In this document: one piece after another, positions 42,964 through 52,827 of the stretch
How the letters are laid out: each line of letters starts with the position of its first letter
Numbering within the stretch: the first letter of the stretch is position 1
NCBI GenBank assembly: GCA_017460805.1
Contig: JAFUAF010000058.1
Coordinates: forward strand, 1 to 64,000
Source: Bacillota bacterium
GTDB taxonomy: Bacteria > Bacillota > Clostridia > Lachnospirales > CAG-274
Direction: 5' to 3'
Length of the DNA: 64,000 nucleotides
The notes under the pieces: model-generated
The model's input: only the letters and a program-made list of their open reading frames with translations
What the model was told of the DNA's origin: nothing
Database searches by the model: none
Made by a program: the position numbers and the translations under genes

Positions 42964-43036
42964 TGTTGTATGAGGACAAAGGGCGGTTCTGTTGTCTGTT
43001 GTCGGTTTTACGAGAACCGTCTCCCTGTCACATTTT

Positions 43037-43510
43037 TTATTTATGATACGGTTGATTATGGCTTATTCTTTGGCTGCGGTAGAGTTGTTCGAGCAGGATA
43101 ACGCGCATAAGCTGATGCGGGAAAGTCATTTTTGAGAAGCTGAGTTTATAGTCGGCGCGTTTAATCACCTCTTCGCCCAGCCCGAGAGAGCCGCCTATAA
43201 CAAAAGTAAGGTGGCTGGCACCCCTTGAAAGGGTATCTTCTATAAATTCGCTGAGCTGTACGCTGTCGAGCATTTTACCGCCTATCTCCAGCGCAATAAC
43301 ATAGCCTTTCAGACCTTTTAAAAGTTTCTGTGCTTCTTTGTCCTTTATCTGTTTTTCCTGTGCGGGGCTTAAATTTTCGGGTGCTTTTTCATCATCCACT
43401 TGGAAAATATCAACATCCGCATAGGCACTCAATCTTTTCAGATATTCATCTATTGCCATTGAATAGAATTTTTCTTTTATTTTGCCGACACAGGCTATAG
43501 TTATCTTCAT
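43037..43510 (-). CDS. rlmH: 23S rRNA (pseudouridine(1915)-N3)-methyltransferase
   Basis: A 157-aa SPOUT methyltransferase acting on pseudouridine 1915 in helix 69 of 23S rRNA. Diagnostic segments are ITIACVGKIKEKFYSMAIDE, FVIGGSLGLGEEV and the C-terminal HQLMRVILLEQLYRSQRI followed by a final HK-type end. It overlaps the upstream vanZ gene by 4 nt. Confidence 0.96.
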   Translation of the reverse strand: MKITIACVGKIKEKFYSMAIDEYLKRLSAYADVDIFQVDDEKAPENLSPAQEKQIKDKEAQKLLKGLKGYVIALEIGGKMLDSVQLSEFIEDTLSRGASHLTFVIGGSLGLGEEVIKRADYKLSFSKMTFPHQLMRVILLEQLYRSQRISHNQPYHK

Positions 43511-43989
43511 TTTTCCGACCGCCTTTTTACCGCTTTAACAACATAAATAAGCATAAGCATTACCGCCGTGCCGAACAGATCTATACAGACATCCTGAAAA
43601 TGCCCGTTTCTTGCCTCGACAAAGCGCTGGTGCAGTTCGTCGCTTGCGGCATAGAACATGCAAAAGAACAGCGTATAGACCGCCGCCCTGTAGTCATCCC
43701 CGCACAGCGAATGAACAAACAAAAACATAAAAAGCCCAAGCAGCGAATACAAAAATACGTGTGCATTTTTACGCACCGCGGTATTCAGTTGGTCTTTCAG
43801 CTTTTTAAAATGCTCCGTCTGCTCGTCCTGTGTTTCGAAAGTCTTTTTGCTCTTTGACTCTATAAAACTTTCCACGGGGTCTGATATACTGTGGCTAAGC
43901 ACCTGTGAATCGTCGTTTTTCTGCGCCGAAAACAGGAAGATGATTATCATCATCGCTATCATACAACACAAATAAATTCTGCTTTTCAA
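43507..43989 (-). CDS. VanZ family membrane protein
   Basis: A 160-aa membrane protein of the VanZ family. Hydrophobic helices lie at about 6-22, 78-97, 103-121 and 133-152. The family motif region is KNAHVFLYSLLGLFMF and YAASDELHQRFVEARNGHFQDV, with the conserved Asp-Glu-His cluster. VanZ raises teicoplanin resistance in enterococci; most homologues, including stand-alone ones like this, have no known role. Confidence 0.88.
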   Translation of the reverse strand: MKSRIYLCCMIAMMIIIFLFSAQKNDDSQVLSHSISDPVESFIESKSKKTFETQDEQTEHFKKLKDQLNTAVRKNAHVFLYSLLGLFMFLFVHSLCGDDYRAAVYTLFFCMFYAASDELHQRFVEARNGHFQDVCIDLFGTAVMLMLIYVVKAVKRRSEK

Positions 43990-44076
43990 ATCATCTTTCC
44001 TTTACTGAATAAGATATGCGGTCTCGGGAGTTATGCGACCGAGTTTTTCACTTAAAAGCATCCAATAAGCCCATTA

Positions 44077-44730
44077 TTATCGCTTAGTTTCTTCCTCTGT
44101 TTTCTCGCCGTCGGCTTCTTTTGTTCCATCCTCGGATCTTTCATCATCGGAGCTTTCCTTATCATCGGACTCTTCCTTATCATCGGACTTTTTCTTGGAC
44201 TTTTCTTTATCCCCGTCTTCGTCCTCGTCCGAGGTCTCGTCCTCCGATGTTTCTTCCGATGCTTCTTCGATTATTTTTTCAAAGTAATAATCTGCGCCAT
44301 GTGTAGCGGCCTTGGATATTTCCTCTATCTTTTTGCCCGCACCCACTTCTTTTGCCATTGTGTCGCAGAAAAATACTTCCAGCTTTTTAAGCTCCGAAAA
44401 CATTTGTTCCGCTTCTTCGGGTGTAAGGTCATGCGCCGCCTTATTCATATATTCGTCCATCACGCTGCTGTTTGCGTCAAAGGCAGAGAGAAGTTTTTCG
44501 GGTATTTTATCCTTATAGTCGGCAAGAATAGCATTTCTTGCGGCATCAAGGGAAACACAGTATGTGCGAACATCGGCTGTATCGGGTTTTACCGATACGG
44601 GTGCCGTTTCCGTTGTCATTTCCGTCTGTGCTTCCGTAACTGCGGACACTGCGGTCCCGGGTGCTTCTTCTGTTTTGCCGCAGCCGCAAAGCGCCAGCAA
44701 TGCAGCAGTTATGGCAATATATCTTTTCAT
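44077..44730 (-). CDS. lipoprotein with acidic low-complexity C-terminus
   Basis: A 217-aa lipoprotein (MKRYIAITAALLALCGCG, lipobox LCGC). Residues 20-55 are Thr/Ala/Glu-rich. A helical central part (about 55-150) follows, and the last 65 residues are a Ser/Asp/Glu/Lys-rich disordered tail with repeated DDKE-type units. No family is recognised. It is followed by the rlmH-vanZ pair and preceded by a cyclophilin lipoprotein. Confidence 0.7.
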   Translation of the reverse strand: MKRYIAITAALLALCGCGKTEEAPGTAVSAVTEAQTEMTTETAPVSVKPDTADVRTYCVSLDAARNAILADYKDKIPEKLLSAFDANSSVMDEYMNKAAHDLTPEEAEQMFSELKKLEVFFCDTMAKEVGAGKKIEEISKAATHGADYYFEKIIEEASEETSEDETSDEDEDGDKEKSKKKSDDKEESDDKESSDDERSEDGTKEADGEKTEEETKR

Positions 44731-44760
44731 ATTGTCACACCTCTTCCTGTAAGATAAAAA

Positions 44761-45642
44761 TTATTTGTATTCGCTGACTTCAATACTTTCTATAACAATG
44801 TCTTCAAGCGGTTTGTCGCTGTCGTTTGTTTCAACCGCAGCAATGGCATCAACTACATCCATGCCCGCATATACCTGACCGAAAACGGTGTAGTTTCCGT
44901 CAAGCGAAGGATAACCGCCGTTATTGATATACTCGTCGATCACCTCGTCGGTGTATACGTCGCCGAGTGTAAGTGTGCCGATGTCGGGATGTTCAAAGAA
45001 CACCTGGTCTTTCATGCCGCGCATCTCCTCAAGCTGAGTTTTTGCCTCATCTCCGATATCGGGGTTCTGTACGATAAAGAACTGGCTGCCGTTTGTGTCG
45101 ATACCGCCTGCATTTGCCATACATAAAGCACCGCGGAAGTTTCTTAAATTGTAGGTAACTTCATTTTCAAACGAGCCGCCCCAGATGCTTTCGCCGCCTG
45201 TGCCCGTACCCTGAGGATCGCCGCCCTGAATCATAAAGTTGTTGATAACGCGGTGGAAGATAACGCCGTTATAGTAGCCGTCCTTTGCGTGTGTTGTAAA
45301 GTTTTCAACAGCCTTTGGCGCATATTCGGGGAAAAATCTCACACTTATATCGCCCTTATTTGTATGTAAGGTAGCGACAGTTTCGCCTGCCTTGGGAGCA
45401 TCCTTGTCAAGCTGAGGAAGTGCCGTAACGGGTTTGAGAAGATTTTTCTCTACATCCGTAAGTTCGGGAGTTTCGGTATTTTCCGCTGTCTGACCGGTCT
45501 GTTCGCCCTCCTGCGCGTTCTCCTGTGTCTGCTGTGTCTGCTGTGTTTCCGAAGCTTGCTCGTCTGTTGACTTATTGCAGCCCGAAAGCGCAAATACCAG
45601 CGCGATAAGAGCCGCCGACATCAAAGCAATTTTACGTTTCAT
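44761..45642 (-). CDS. cyclophilin-type peptidyl-prolyl isomerase lipoprotein
   Basis: A 293-aa extracytoplasmic foldase. The signal peptide is [20 protein letters not shown] with lipobox LSGC. A Gln/Glu-rich linker (about 25-60) is followed by the cyclophilin domain: [39 protein letters not shown] in pieces, and [15 protein letters not shown]. An insertion of about 30 residues ([20 protein letters not shown]) lies before the last strand. It is distinct from the cytoplasmic cyclophilin at 28619. Confidence 0.92.
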   Translation of the reverse strand: MKRKIALMSAALIALVFALSGCNKSTDEQASETQQTQQTQENAQEGEQTGQTAENTETPELTDVEKNLLKPVTALPQLDKDAPKAGETVATLHTNKGDISVRFFPEYAPKAVENFTTHAKDGYYNGVIFHRVINNFMIQGGDPQGTGTGGESIWGGSFENEVTYNLRNFRGALCMANAGGIDTNGSQFFIVQNPDIGDEAKTQLEEMRGMKDQVFFEHPDIGTLTLGDVYTDEVIDEYINNGGYPSLDGNYTVFGQVYAGMDVVDAIAAVETNDSDKPLEDIVIESIEVSEYK

Positions 45643-45689
45643 ATATATTTTCCTCCTGTACTTTCAAAAAAAATTTTGCATACAATATA

Positions 45690-45718
45690 ATGATATTATT
45701 TTATTTTGATTTTGTCAA
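45690..45718 (-). promoter_or_regulatory. promoter of the cyclophilin lipoprotein gene
   Basis: On the minus strand: TTGACA (45713-45718), 17-nt spacer, TATCAT (45690-45695). Confidence 0.6.
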
Positions 45719-45748
45719 TAATATTATTGAAAAAAAGCCCAAAACATC

Positions 45749-45812
45749 AAATATGTATTGAAATATTTGACATTTGGTGGTATAATATGTATCGTGTATA
45801 AATATGTATTGA
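45749..45812 (+). promoter_or_regulatory. asnB promoter flanked by 13-bp direct repeats
   Basis: -35 TTGAAA (45758-45763), 17-nt spacer, -10 TATAAT (45781-45786). AAATATGTATTGA occurs twice, at 45749-45761 (overlapping the -35) and 45800-45812 (about 7 nt past the start of transcription). A regulator bound to both would cover the promoter. Confidence 0.6.
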
Positions 45813-45882
45813 TACAAAAATTCATTTCGATATAGAATTACATGAAAACAGAAATACATAAGATAAGTGGAGGTAATGTGAT

Positions 45883-47721
45883 ATGTGTGGCTTCTGTGGA
45901 TTTACAGGCGATGTCAAAGACAGGGAAAATATAATAATTGACATGATGAACCGCATAGTACACCGCGGGCCCGACAGCGCGGGCACACACAGCGACAACA
46001 AGGTAACGCTGGGCTTTCGCAGGCTCAGTATAATCGACCTTGACAACGGCTCGCAGCCCATGTACAACAAGGACAGCAGCGTGGTTATAGTTTTTAACGG
46101 CGAGATATACAATTATCAGGAATTAAGGGAAAAACTCATCGGGGACGGTTACGAATTCAAGACCCACTCCGACACGGAAACGCTTTTGCACCTTTACGAG
46201 CAAAAGGGCGAGGATATGCTTAACGACCTGCGCGGTATGTTTGCCTTTGTTGTCTATGACAAAAAAAAGGACGAGCTGTTTGCGGCGCGCGACTTTTTCG
46301 GCATAAAGCCGTTTTATTACGGCAAATTCGGCGGCAGCCTTATTTTCGGCAGCGAGATAAAAAGCTTTCTGGACTTCCCGCTGTTCAAAAAAGAGGTCAA
46401 TCCCGTTGCGCTTGAAAACTATCTGACATTCCAGTATTCGGTGCTGGATGAAACGTTTTTCAAAGGCGTTTACAAGCTTAAACCGGGACATTGCATGAAA
46501 TACAGCCTTAAAAACAAGGAGCTTAAAGTTAGACGATATTTCCAGCCCAAATTTGAGCCCGAGGAAGCGGGGCTTCAGGACAGCATAAAAAAGGTCGAGG
46601 ACGTAATGAAAGACAGCATACTTGCGCACAAGGTAAGCGATGTTGAGGTAGGTTCTTTCCTTTCAAGCGGTGTTGACTCCAGCTTTGTTGCCGCAACATT
46701 CAACGGCGACAGAACTTTCACGGTAGGCTTTGACTATGAAAAATACAACGAGATAGGCTATGCCGAAGCCCTTTCCGAAAAGGTCGGCATAGACAACTAC
46801 AGCAAGATAATTTCCACCGAAGAATATTGGGACAGCCTTTCAAAAGTGCAGTACCACATGGACGAACCGCTTGCAGACCCGTCGGCGGTAGCGCTGTACT
46901 TTGTCAGCCGTCTTGCCTCAAAGCGTGTAAAAGTTGCACTTTCGGGCGAGGGTGCGGACGAATTTTTCGGTGGCTACAATATCTATAAAGAGCCTATGGA
47001 CCTTGGCATAATGACGGCGATACCCATGCCGTTAAGAAAGCTTATGGCTAACATCTGCCGCGCTCTGCCTTTTAAGGTAAAGGGCATGAATTACATCATC
47101 CGTTCTTCAATGACACTTGAAGAAAGATTTATCGGCAATGCAAAGATGTTCAGCGAAAAAGAACGCGAGGCTATCCTTAAAAAGCCCACAGGCAAGTTTG
47201 ACCATATGGAGATAACCAAGCCCTACTACGATTTTACAAAGGGTCTTGACCCCGTAACAAGAATGCAGTTTATCGACCTTAACCTGTGGATGGTCGGCGA
47301 TATTCTGCTTAAAGCCGATAAGATGAGCATGGCAAACTCGCTTGAAGTGCGCGTACCTTTCCTCGACAAAAAGGTTTTTGATGTTGCAAGAAAGATACCC
47401 GCCGACTACCGCGTAAACCGCCGCGCCACAAAGTACGTTTTCCGCATGGCAGCCAAGGATTATCTGCCCGAAGAAGTCGCAAGCAAGAAAAAGCTCGGCT
47501 TCCCCGTGCCTATAAGGGTTTGGCTCAAAGAGGACAAGTATTATAATATTATCAAAAAAGCCTTTAAAAGCGAGGGCGCAAAGAAATATTTCAATACCGA
47601 TAAAATAATCCAATACCTTGACGACCACCGCGCAGGCAAGGCCGATAACAGCCGCAAAGTCTGGACAATATATATGTTTTTGGTTTGGTATGAGAGATTT
47701 TTTGTTGAAGAAACGGCGTAA
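45883..47721 (+). CDS. asnB: asparagine synthase (glutamine-hydrolysing)
   Basis: A 612-aa amidotransferase making Asn from Asp, Gln and ATP. The N-terminal glutaminase has the Cys2 nucleophile in MCGFCGF, then RGPDSAG and VFNGEIYNYQELR. The synthetase domain has the PP-loop SSGVDSS (about 265), the Asp-binding ALSGEGADEFFGGYN, and VPFLDKKV. Start ATG 45883 follows GGAGG. Length is that of bacterial AsnB. The roughly 90-nt leader shows no T-box, so the repeats at the promoter are the visible control elements. Confidence 0.95.
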   Translation: MCGFCGFTGDVKDRENIIIDMMNRIVHRGPDSAGTHSDNKVTLGFRRLSIIDLDNGSQPMYNKDSSVVIVFNGEIYNYQELREKLIGDGYEFKTHSDTETLLHLYEQKGEDMLNDLRGMFAFVVYDKKKDELFAARDFFGIKPFYYGKFGGSLIFGSEIKSFLDFPLFKKEVNPVALENYLTFQYSVLDETFFKGVYKLKPGHCMKYSLKNKELKVRRYFQPKFEPEEAGLQDSIKKVEDVMKDSILAHKVSDVEVGSFLSSGVDSSFVAATFNGDRTFTVGFDYEKYNEIGYAEALSEKVGIDNYSKIISTEEYWDSLSKVQYHMDEPLADPSAVALYFVSRLASKRVKVALSGEGADEFFGGYNIYKEPMDLGIMTAIPMPLRKLMANICRALPFKVKGMNYIIRSSMTLEERFIGNAKMFSEKEREAILKKPTGKFDHMEITKPYYDFTKGLDPVTRMQFIDLNLWMVGDILLKADKMSMANSLEVRVPFLDKKVFDVARKIPADYRVNRRATKYVFRMAAKDYLPEEVASKKKLGFPVPIRVWLKEDKYYNIIKKAFKSEGAKKYFNTDKIIQYLDDHRAGKADNSRKVWTIYMFLVWYERFFVEETA

Positions 47722-47739
47722 TTCAAGGAGAAACGATAT

Positions 47740-48381
47740 ATGAAAAAATTATTGGCAGTCTCAATACTCTGTATTTTGGCTGCGGGCTGTGCGCACAGCG
47801 GTACAGAGTCCGAAATGCCGCAGTCGGAAACGGCAGCGGCCGACACAGAGGACAATGATATGAGCAGCTTGACAAGCAAACATTTTACATTTACCGCAGA
47901 AGATATAGCCGCGGGAAAATATGATGTATGGGAACTTATCGACCCGCTGTGGTTCAATGTCGATACCGACGGGCTTGACGAATACAACAAAGACCTTGAA
48001 ACTTTTACAGACGGTCAGCGTAAGATGCTTGCATTGACCTTATATGATGCCGAGGTGCTAAACGGCGGGCATGACCAATTTTTCTTCAATTCAACGGGCA
48101 TTGTCTGGAAAGATGCTCTGGATTGTATGCGTATGATAGGTGCCGACGAGTGTGCGGACAATTTTCAAAAGACCGTAGACTTATTCGGCGGCACTGTACC
48201 CTTTGACAGGGACGAACGAAACGCAGCCATGGAAAAGCTTGAAGGAGAAGAGTATGACAACACTTTAAGCGAAGCCGACGATTTTTATTACGACAACAGT
48301 CCGTATGAACTAATGAACGCTTATATAAAAGCACATCCCGAAGAATTTGCGCTGGACAGAGATCTTCTTTACAGCAATTAA
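47740..48381 (+). CDS. DUF4375-like lipoprotein
   Basis: A 213-aa lipoprotein (MKKLLAVSILCILAAGCAHS, lipobox AAGC). After an acidic linker, residues 60-213 resemble the DMP19/DUF4375 family: LALTLYDAEVLNGGHDQFFFNSTG in two blocks, and the preceding WFNVDTDGLDEYNKDLE. DUF4375 proteins are usually cytoplasmic; an exported form is uncommon. The function is unknown. It follows asnB by 18 nt. Confidence 0.75.
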   Translation: MKKLLAVSILCILAAGCAHSGTESEMPQSETAAADTEDNDMSSLTSKHFTFTAEDIAAGKYDVWELIDPLWFNVDTDGLDEYNKDLETFTDGQRKMLALTLYDAEVLNGGHDQFFFNSTGIVWKDALDCMRMIGADECADNFQKTVDLFGGTVPFDRDERNAAMEKLEGEEYDNTLSEADDFYYDNSPYELMNAYIKAHPEEFALDRDLLYSN

Positions 48382-48410
48382 TAAACAAAACATAAAAAGG
48401 AGCGATAAAA

Positions 48411-48824
48411 ATGAGTGATTGTATTTTCTGCAAAATAGCAAACGGTGAGATACCTACAAATTCGGTTTATGAGGATGCGGATTTCCGTGTCATTTTAGAT
48501 GCGAACCCCGCAAACCCCGGTCATTGTCTTGTTTTGCCCAAAAAGCACGGCAAAGACATATTCGAGCTGGATATAGACACGGTGGCAAAAGCTCACGCAG
48601 TTGCAAAAAGAACGGCAGAGGCTGTTAAAAAGGCCATGAACGCCGACGGCGTGAACATTCTGCAAAACAACGGCGAAGCTGCATGGCAGTCGGTATCGCA
48701 CTACCACATCCATGTTATCCCGCGTCACAAGGGCGATTGGCCCGCATTCCCCGGCCACACATCAAATGTGACCGATGACGAGCAGAAAGAGATCTGTGCA
48801 AAGATAGCAAAGGAAGTTAAGTAA
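48411..48824 (+). CDS. HIT family protein
   Basis: A 137-aa HINT-like nucleotide hydrolase. It opens with CIFCKIANGEIPTNSVYED, has GHCLVLPKKHGKDI, and carries the histidine triad HYHIHVIPRH near 100-110. The likely activity is hydrolysis of AMP-lysine or other nucleoside phosphoramidates. It has a strong AAAGGAGCG site. Confidence 0.95.
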   Translation: MSDCIFCKIANGEIPTNSVYEDADFRVILDANPANPGHCLVLPKKHGKDIFELDIDTVAKAHAVAKRTAEAVKKAMNADGVNILQNNGEAAWQSVSHYHIHVIPRHKGDWPAFPGHTSNVTDDEQKEICAKIAKEVK

Positions 48825-48837
48825 GGAATAGCTTGAA

Positions 48838-50172
48838 TTGAGTGCTTTTATTGTTTTGACGCTGCTTATCCTGCCGCATTTTGCGGGGATAACGTATTTT
48901 ATATTTCAATTTCTGCCGCTGCCCGTACTTTGGTTTATCCTTTTTTCGGGGCTTTGTCTGTTTGCCTTTATCCGCCTTTTTATCTTCCCGAACAAAAGGC
49001 AGGCGGGCGAAACAACAAGACTTTATGCCATGCACGGCGGCGAAATACAGCTTTCGGGCTGCTTTTTATGCCAGATAATGCAGATATTTCTGTACTTTAT
49101 ACTTATTAAAAAGTGCGGCATATCCCACAAAAGCGGCATTTTTATGCTTGACCTTGTTTTAACGCTTGTTTTTATATGGTCGGTGGGGATGTCGGGCATA
49201 ATAAGGGTGATACTGACAAGCAGCTGGCTTAGTGTTGTAAAGCGCGTGATGTGCATAATTTTGCTGCATATACCTGTAATAGGTCTGTTTGCCATGGTCT
49301 ATATGGCACGGACTTCCGCGCTTGAATATGAATATTTCAGCTATAAAATAAAGGAAAAGCGCAGCCGAAAAAGCGACAGCTGCAAGACAAAATACCCCAT
49401 TATCATGGTACACGGGCTGGGTTTCCGCGACCTGCACTACTTCAACTACTGGGGCAGGATACCCAAGGCATTGGAGGAAAACGGCGCTCTTATCTACTAC
49501 GGCCATCAAGAGGCCTGGGGCGATATAGCCCACAATGCCGAGGACTTATGCAATACCGCAAAACTTGTGCTTGAAGAAACGGGCGCAAAAAAGGTCAATA
49601 TAATAGCCCACTCAAAGGGCGGGCTTGATGCGCGCTACGCCATAAGCAAACTTGGGCTTGGCGAATACACAGCAAGCCTTACCACTATCGGCACGCCCCA
49701 CAGGGGTTCTGTTATAGCGGACCTTGTTAAAAAGCTGCCGAAACCGATTTTTAAAATTGCGGAATACTGCATAAATTCCATGTTTTTGCGTTACGGCGAC
49801 ACCCGTCCCGACTTCGGGGCTGCCGCAGATGACCTGACGACGGCGGGAACGGAGCAATTCAACAAAAACTGCCCCGACTTTGACGGCGTTTACTACCAGA
49901 GCTACACAAGTGTTTTAAAGGGCTTTTTCAGCGACAAGATACTCGCCCTGCCCTATATGATAATGAAAGCCGCCGACTCCTGCGAAAACGACGGAATGGT
50001 CTCCGTTGAGTCCGCAAAATGGGGCGAATACCGCGGCACTATAACCAACAAATATCTTCGCGGCATATCCCACGGGGATATAATCGACTTGAAAAGAGAG
50101 GATTTCCGCGGCTTTGACGTTGCGGAAAAATACATAGAGATCGTATCGGAGCTTAAAAACATGGGCTTTTGA
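48838..50172 (+). CDS. membrane-anchored alpha/beta hydrolase (lipase-like)
   Basis: A 444-aa protein starting at TTG 48838 (AAGGA about 10 nt upstream). Residues 1-160 hold about five hydrophobic helices. The rest is a lipase-type alpha/beta domain: IIMVHGLGFRD (oxyanion strand), IAHSKGGLDARYA (nucleophile Ser in HSKGG), TIGTPHRGSVIADLV, and a late GISHGDII with the probable catalytic His. The pattern fits triacylglycerol lipases of the PGAP1/lipase class, here tethered to the membrane. Substrate unknown. Confidence 0.8.
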   Translation: MSAFIVLTLLILPHFAGITYFIFQFLPLPVLWFILFSGLCLFAFIRLFIFPNKRQAGETTRLYAMHGGEIQLSGCFLCQIMQIFLYFILIKKCGISHKSGIFMLDLVLTLVFIWSVGMSGIIRVILTSSWLSVVKRVMCIILLHIPVIGLFAMVYMARTSALEYEYFSYKIKEKRSRKSDSCKTKYPIIMVHGLGFRDLHYFNYWGRIPKALEENGALIYYGHQEAWGDIAHNAEDLCNTAKLVLEETGAKKVNIIAHSKGGLDARYAISKLGLGEYTASLTTIGTPHRGSVIADLVKKLPKPIFKIAEYCINSMFLRYGDTRPDFGAAADDLTTAGTEQFNKNCPDFDGVYYQSYTSVLKGFFSDKILALPYMIMKAADSCENDGMVSVESAKWGEYRGTITNKYLRGISHGDIIDLKREDFRGFDVAEKYIEIVSELKNMGF

Positions 50173-50190
50173 CACAGAGGAGGATATTCC

Positions 50191-52827
50191 ATGCCAAAAA
50201 TAATGCTTTTAGACGGCAACAGCCTTATAAACCGCGCATTTTACGCAATGCCGCTTCTGACCGACAAAAACGGCGACTACACAAACGGCGTTTACGGCTT
50301 TTTGAATATATTTTTTAAACTTCTTGACGAGGAACACCCCGATATGTGCGCGGTGTGTTTTGACGTGCATCAGCCCACTTTCCGACACCTTAAATTTGCG
50401 GAGTACAAGGGTACAAGAAAGTCCATGCCCGAGGAACTGCGCCCGCAGATACCGCTTTTAAAGAAAGTGCTTGCGGCAATGAATATAAAAACGCTTGAAC
50501 TGGGCGGTTACGAGGCCGACGACCTTTTGGGCACGCTTGCCGTAAGGGCGGAGAAAAACGGCATAAGCCCCGTTATAGTATCGGGCGACCGCGACCTTTT
50601 GCAGCTTGCGACAGACACTATACTTGTGCGCATACCCAAGACAAAGGGCGCTCAGACAATAGTCGAGGACTACTATGCAAAGCAGGTCGAGGAGACCTAC
50701 GGCGTAAATCCGAAAGAATTTATAGAAATGAAGGCACTTATGGGCGATGCAAGCGACAACGTACCCGGTGTGCCCAAGGTAGGCGAAAAGACCGCCGCCA
50801 AGATAATACAGCAGTTCCACAGCGTTGAAAACGCGATAGAGCACGCAGACGAGGTAAAACCCCGCCTTGCGAGCGAAAATCTGAAAGCATACAGCGAGCA
50901 GGCACTTTTGAGCAAATGGCTCGTTACCATAAATACGGATGCGCCCGTCGAATTTGATTTTGATGACGCAAAGGCAGACAATATCTTCAATCCGACAGCA
51001 TTTGAAGAATTTAAGCTGCACAATTTCAAAAGTCTTTTGAACCGCTTCCCAACCGAGGAGACAAAGGCCGAAGAACAGCCGAAAAACTACGTTTTTATCG
51101 ACAGCAGAGCCGAGGCGGAAAAACTGCTTTCGGGTATAAAGGACATTTTTGCCTGTGACATAGTTTTTGAAGATAAAAAGGCGGAGGCTGTTGCAGTTGC
51201 GGGCAGGGATATTGACGGCGCACTTATAGTTTTGTCGGAGAACGAGCTTTTAAGCGTATTCAAGCCTGTTTTCGAGAGTGATGTGCCAAAGATATTCCAT
51301 GACACAAAGGCCGCTTATGTATGGCTTAAAAAGCATGGAACAGAGCTTAAAAATGCCGTTTTTGACACCATGATAGCCGCTTATCTTTTAAATGCAAGCA
51401 AAAACGACTATTCGCACGCAAGCCTTGCGGCAGACTTCCTCAACAGGGCTTTCCCCGATGAGGAAAGTGTTTACGGCAAAGGCAAATCACGCGTACCTTT
51501 CGGTGAAATGATAATGACGGAGCGTGAAAAGGCGCTGAATTACTGCTGCGGCTGTGCCGATATCGACTTTGCGGCAAAGACGGTGCTTGAAAGCGCGCTC
51601 AAAGAGCATGAACTGGATAAGCTTTACTATGAGATAGAACTGCCGCTCATCTATCCTTTGGGCGATATGGAGCTTTACGGAATGCGCGTAGACCCCGCGG
51701 GTTTAAAGGAATACGGCGACAAACTTCAGATAAAGACAGACGAACTGACAAAAGAGATATATTGGCTTGCGGACGAGGAATTCAACATCAATTCCCCCAA
51801 GCAGCTAAGTGTCATTCTGTTTGAAAAACTGGGGCTTAAAGGCGGCAAAAAGACAAAAACGGGCTGGTCCACAAGTGCGGACATACTTGAAAAACTTGCC
51901 GACAAGGAAGAGATAGTCAAAAAAGTACTTGAATACCGCAGCCATACAAAGCTGAAAAGCACCTATGTTGACGGACTTCTTGCCGTTATCGACAAAACAG
52001 ACGGCAAAATTCATTCAACTTTCAATCAGACCATAACCGCAACGGGCAGAATAAGCTCGACCGAGCCGAATTTACAGAATATACCCATAAGAATGGAGCT
52101 TGGCAGGCAGTTAAGAAAGGTTTTTATACCCGATGAGGGCTATATCTACCTTGACGGCGATTATTCGCAGATAGAACTTTGTCTGCTTGCGCATATATCG
52201 GGCGACGAAACTTTTATAAACGCCTTTAAAAACGGCATGGATATCCACAGGCTGACGGCTTCGCAGGTGTTCAATGTGCCTTTTGAGGAAGTAACACCCT
52301 TGCAGCGTTCCAACGCAAAGGCGGTCAATTTCGGCATAGTTTACGGCATAAGCGCCTATTCGTTAAGTCAGGACTTAAATATAACCAAGGCCGAAGCCGA
52401 CGAGTATATAGCAAGCTATTTTGCACGCTATCCAAAGGTAAAGGAATACCTTGACGGCGCAGTCGAAAAGGCGCATAAAACAGGTTATGCGCGCACAGAA
52501 TACGGCAGGATAAGATATATCCCCGAAATTTCAAGCAGCAATTTCAATCTGCGCAGTTTCGGCGAGAGAGTCGCAATGAATATGCCCATACAGGGCACGG
52601 CGGCAGATATTATAAAAATAGCCATGATACGCGTACACAACGCGCTTAAAAACCACAAATCGCGCCTTATTTTGCAGGTGCATGACGAACTTCTTTTGGA
52701 GGTATACAAACCCGAACTGGAAGAGGTAACCAAAATTCTTATAAACGAGATGCAGAACGCCGCAAGCCTGTCCGTTCCTCTTGTGGTAGATGTTCACACG
52801 GGAGAAAACTGGTATGACGCAAAATAA
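50191..52827 (+). CDS. polA: DNA polymerase I
   Basis: An 878-aa Pol I for Okazaki maturation and repair. The 5'-3' exonuclease domain is intact at the N-terminus (MLLDGNSLINRAFYAM, YEADDLLGTLA, VSGDRDLLQLA). The 3'-5' proofreading domain (about 300-460) is degenerate: the DxE motif is ACDIVFED and the later Asp motifs are weak, as in Bacillus and Thermus enzymes. The polymerase domain has LDGDYSQIELC (motif A), RSNAKAVNFGIVYG (motif B) and LQVHDELLLEV (motif C). It overlaps coaE by 14 nt. Confidence 0.97.
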   Translation: MPKIMLLDGNSLINRAFYAMPLLTDKNGDYTNGVYGFLNIFFKLLDEEHPDMCAVCFDVHQPTFRHLKFAEYKGTRKSMPEELRPQIPLLKKVLAAMNIKTLELGGYEADDLLGTLAVRAEKNGISPVIVSGDRDLLQLATDTILVRIPKTKGAQTIVEDYYAKQVEETYGVNPKEFIEMKALMGDASDNVPGVPKVGEKTAAKIIQQFHSVENAIEHADEVKPRLASENLKAYSEQALLSKWLVTINTDAPVEFDFDDAKADNIFNPTAFEEFKLHNFKSLLNRFPTEETKAEEQPKNYVFIDSRAEAEKLLSGIKDIFACDIVFEDKKAEAVAVAGRDIDGALIVLSENELLSVFKPVFESDVPKIFHDTKAAYVWLKKHGTELKNAVFDTMIAAYLLNASKNDYSHASLAADFLNRAFPDEESVYGKGKSRVPFGEMIMTEREKALNYCCGCADIDFAAKTVLESALKEHELDKLYYEIELPLIYPLGDMELYGMRVDPAGLKEYGDKLQIKTDELTKEIYWLADEEFNINSPKQLSVILFEKLGLKGGKKTKTGWSTSADILEKLADKEEIVKKVLEYRSHTKLKSTYVDGLLAVIDKTDGKIHSTFNQTITATGRISSTEPNLQNIPIRMELGRQLRKVFIPDEGYIYLDGDYSQIELCLLAHISGDETFINAFKNGMDIHRLTASQVFNVPFEEVTPLQRSNAKAVNFGIVYGISAYSLSQDLNITKAEADEYIASYFARYPKVKEYLDGAVEKAHKTGYARTEYGRIRYIPEISSSNFNLRSFGERVAMNMPIQGTAADIIKIAMIRVHNALKNHKSRLILQVHDELLLEVYKPELEEVTKILINEMQNAASLSVPLVVDVHTGENWYDAK

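Noticed and set aside
44085..44280. Tandem repeat element in the acidic tail region
   Set aside because: The repetition follows from Ser/Asp/Glu/Lys codons of a low-complexity protein tail, not from a separate DNA repeat.
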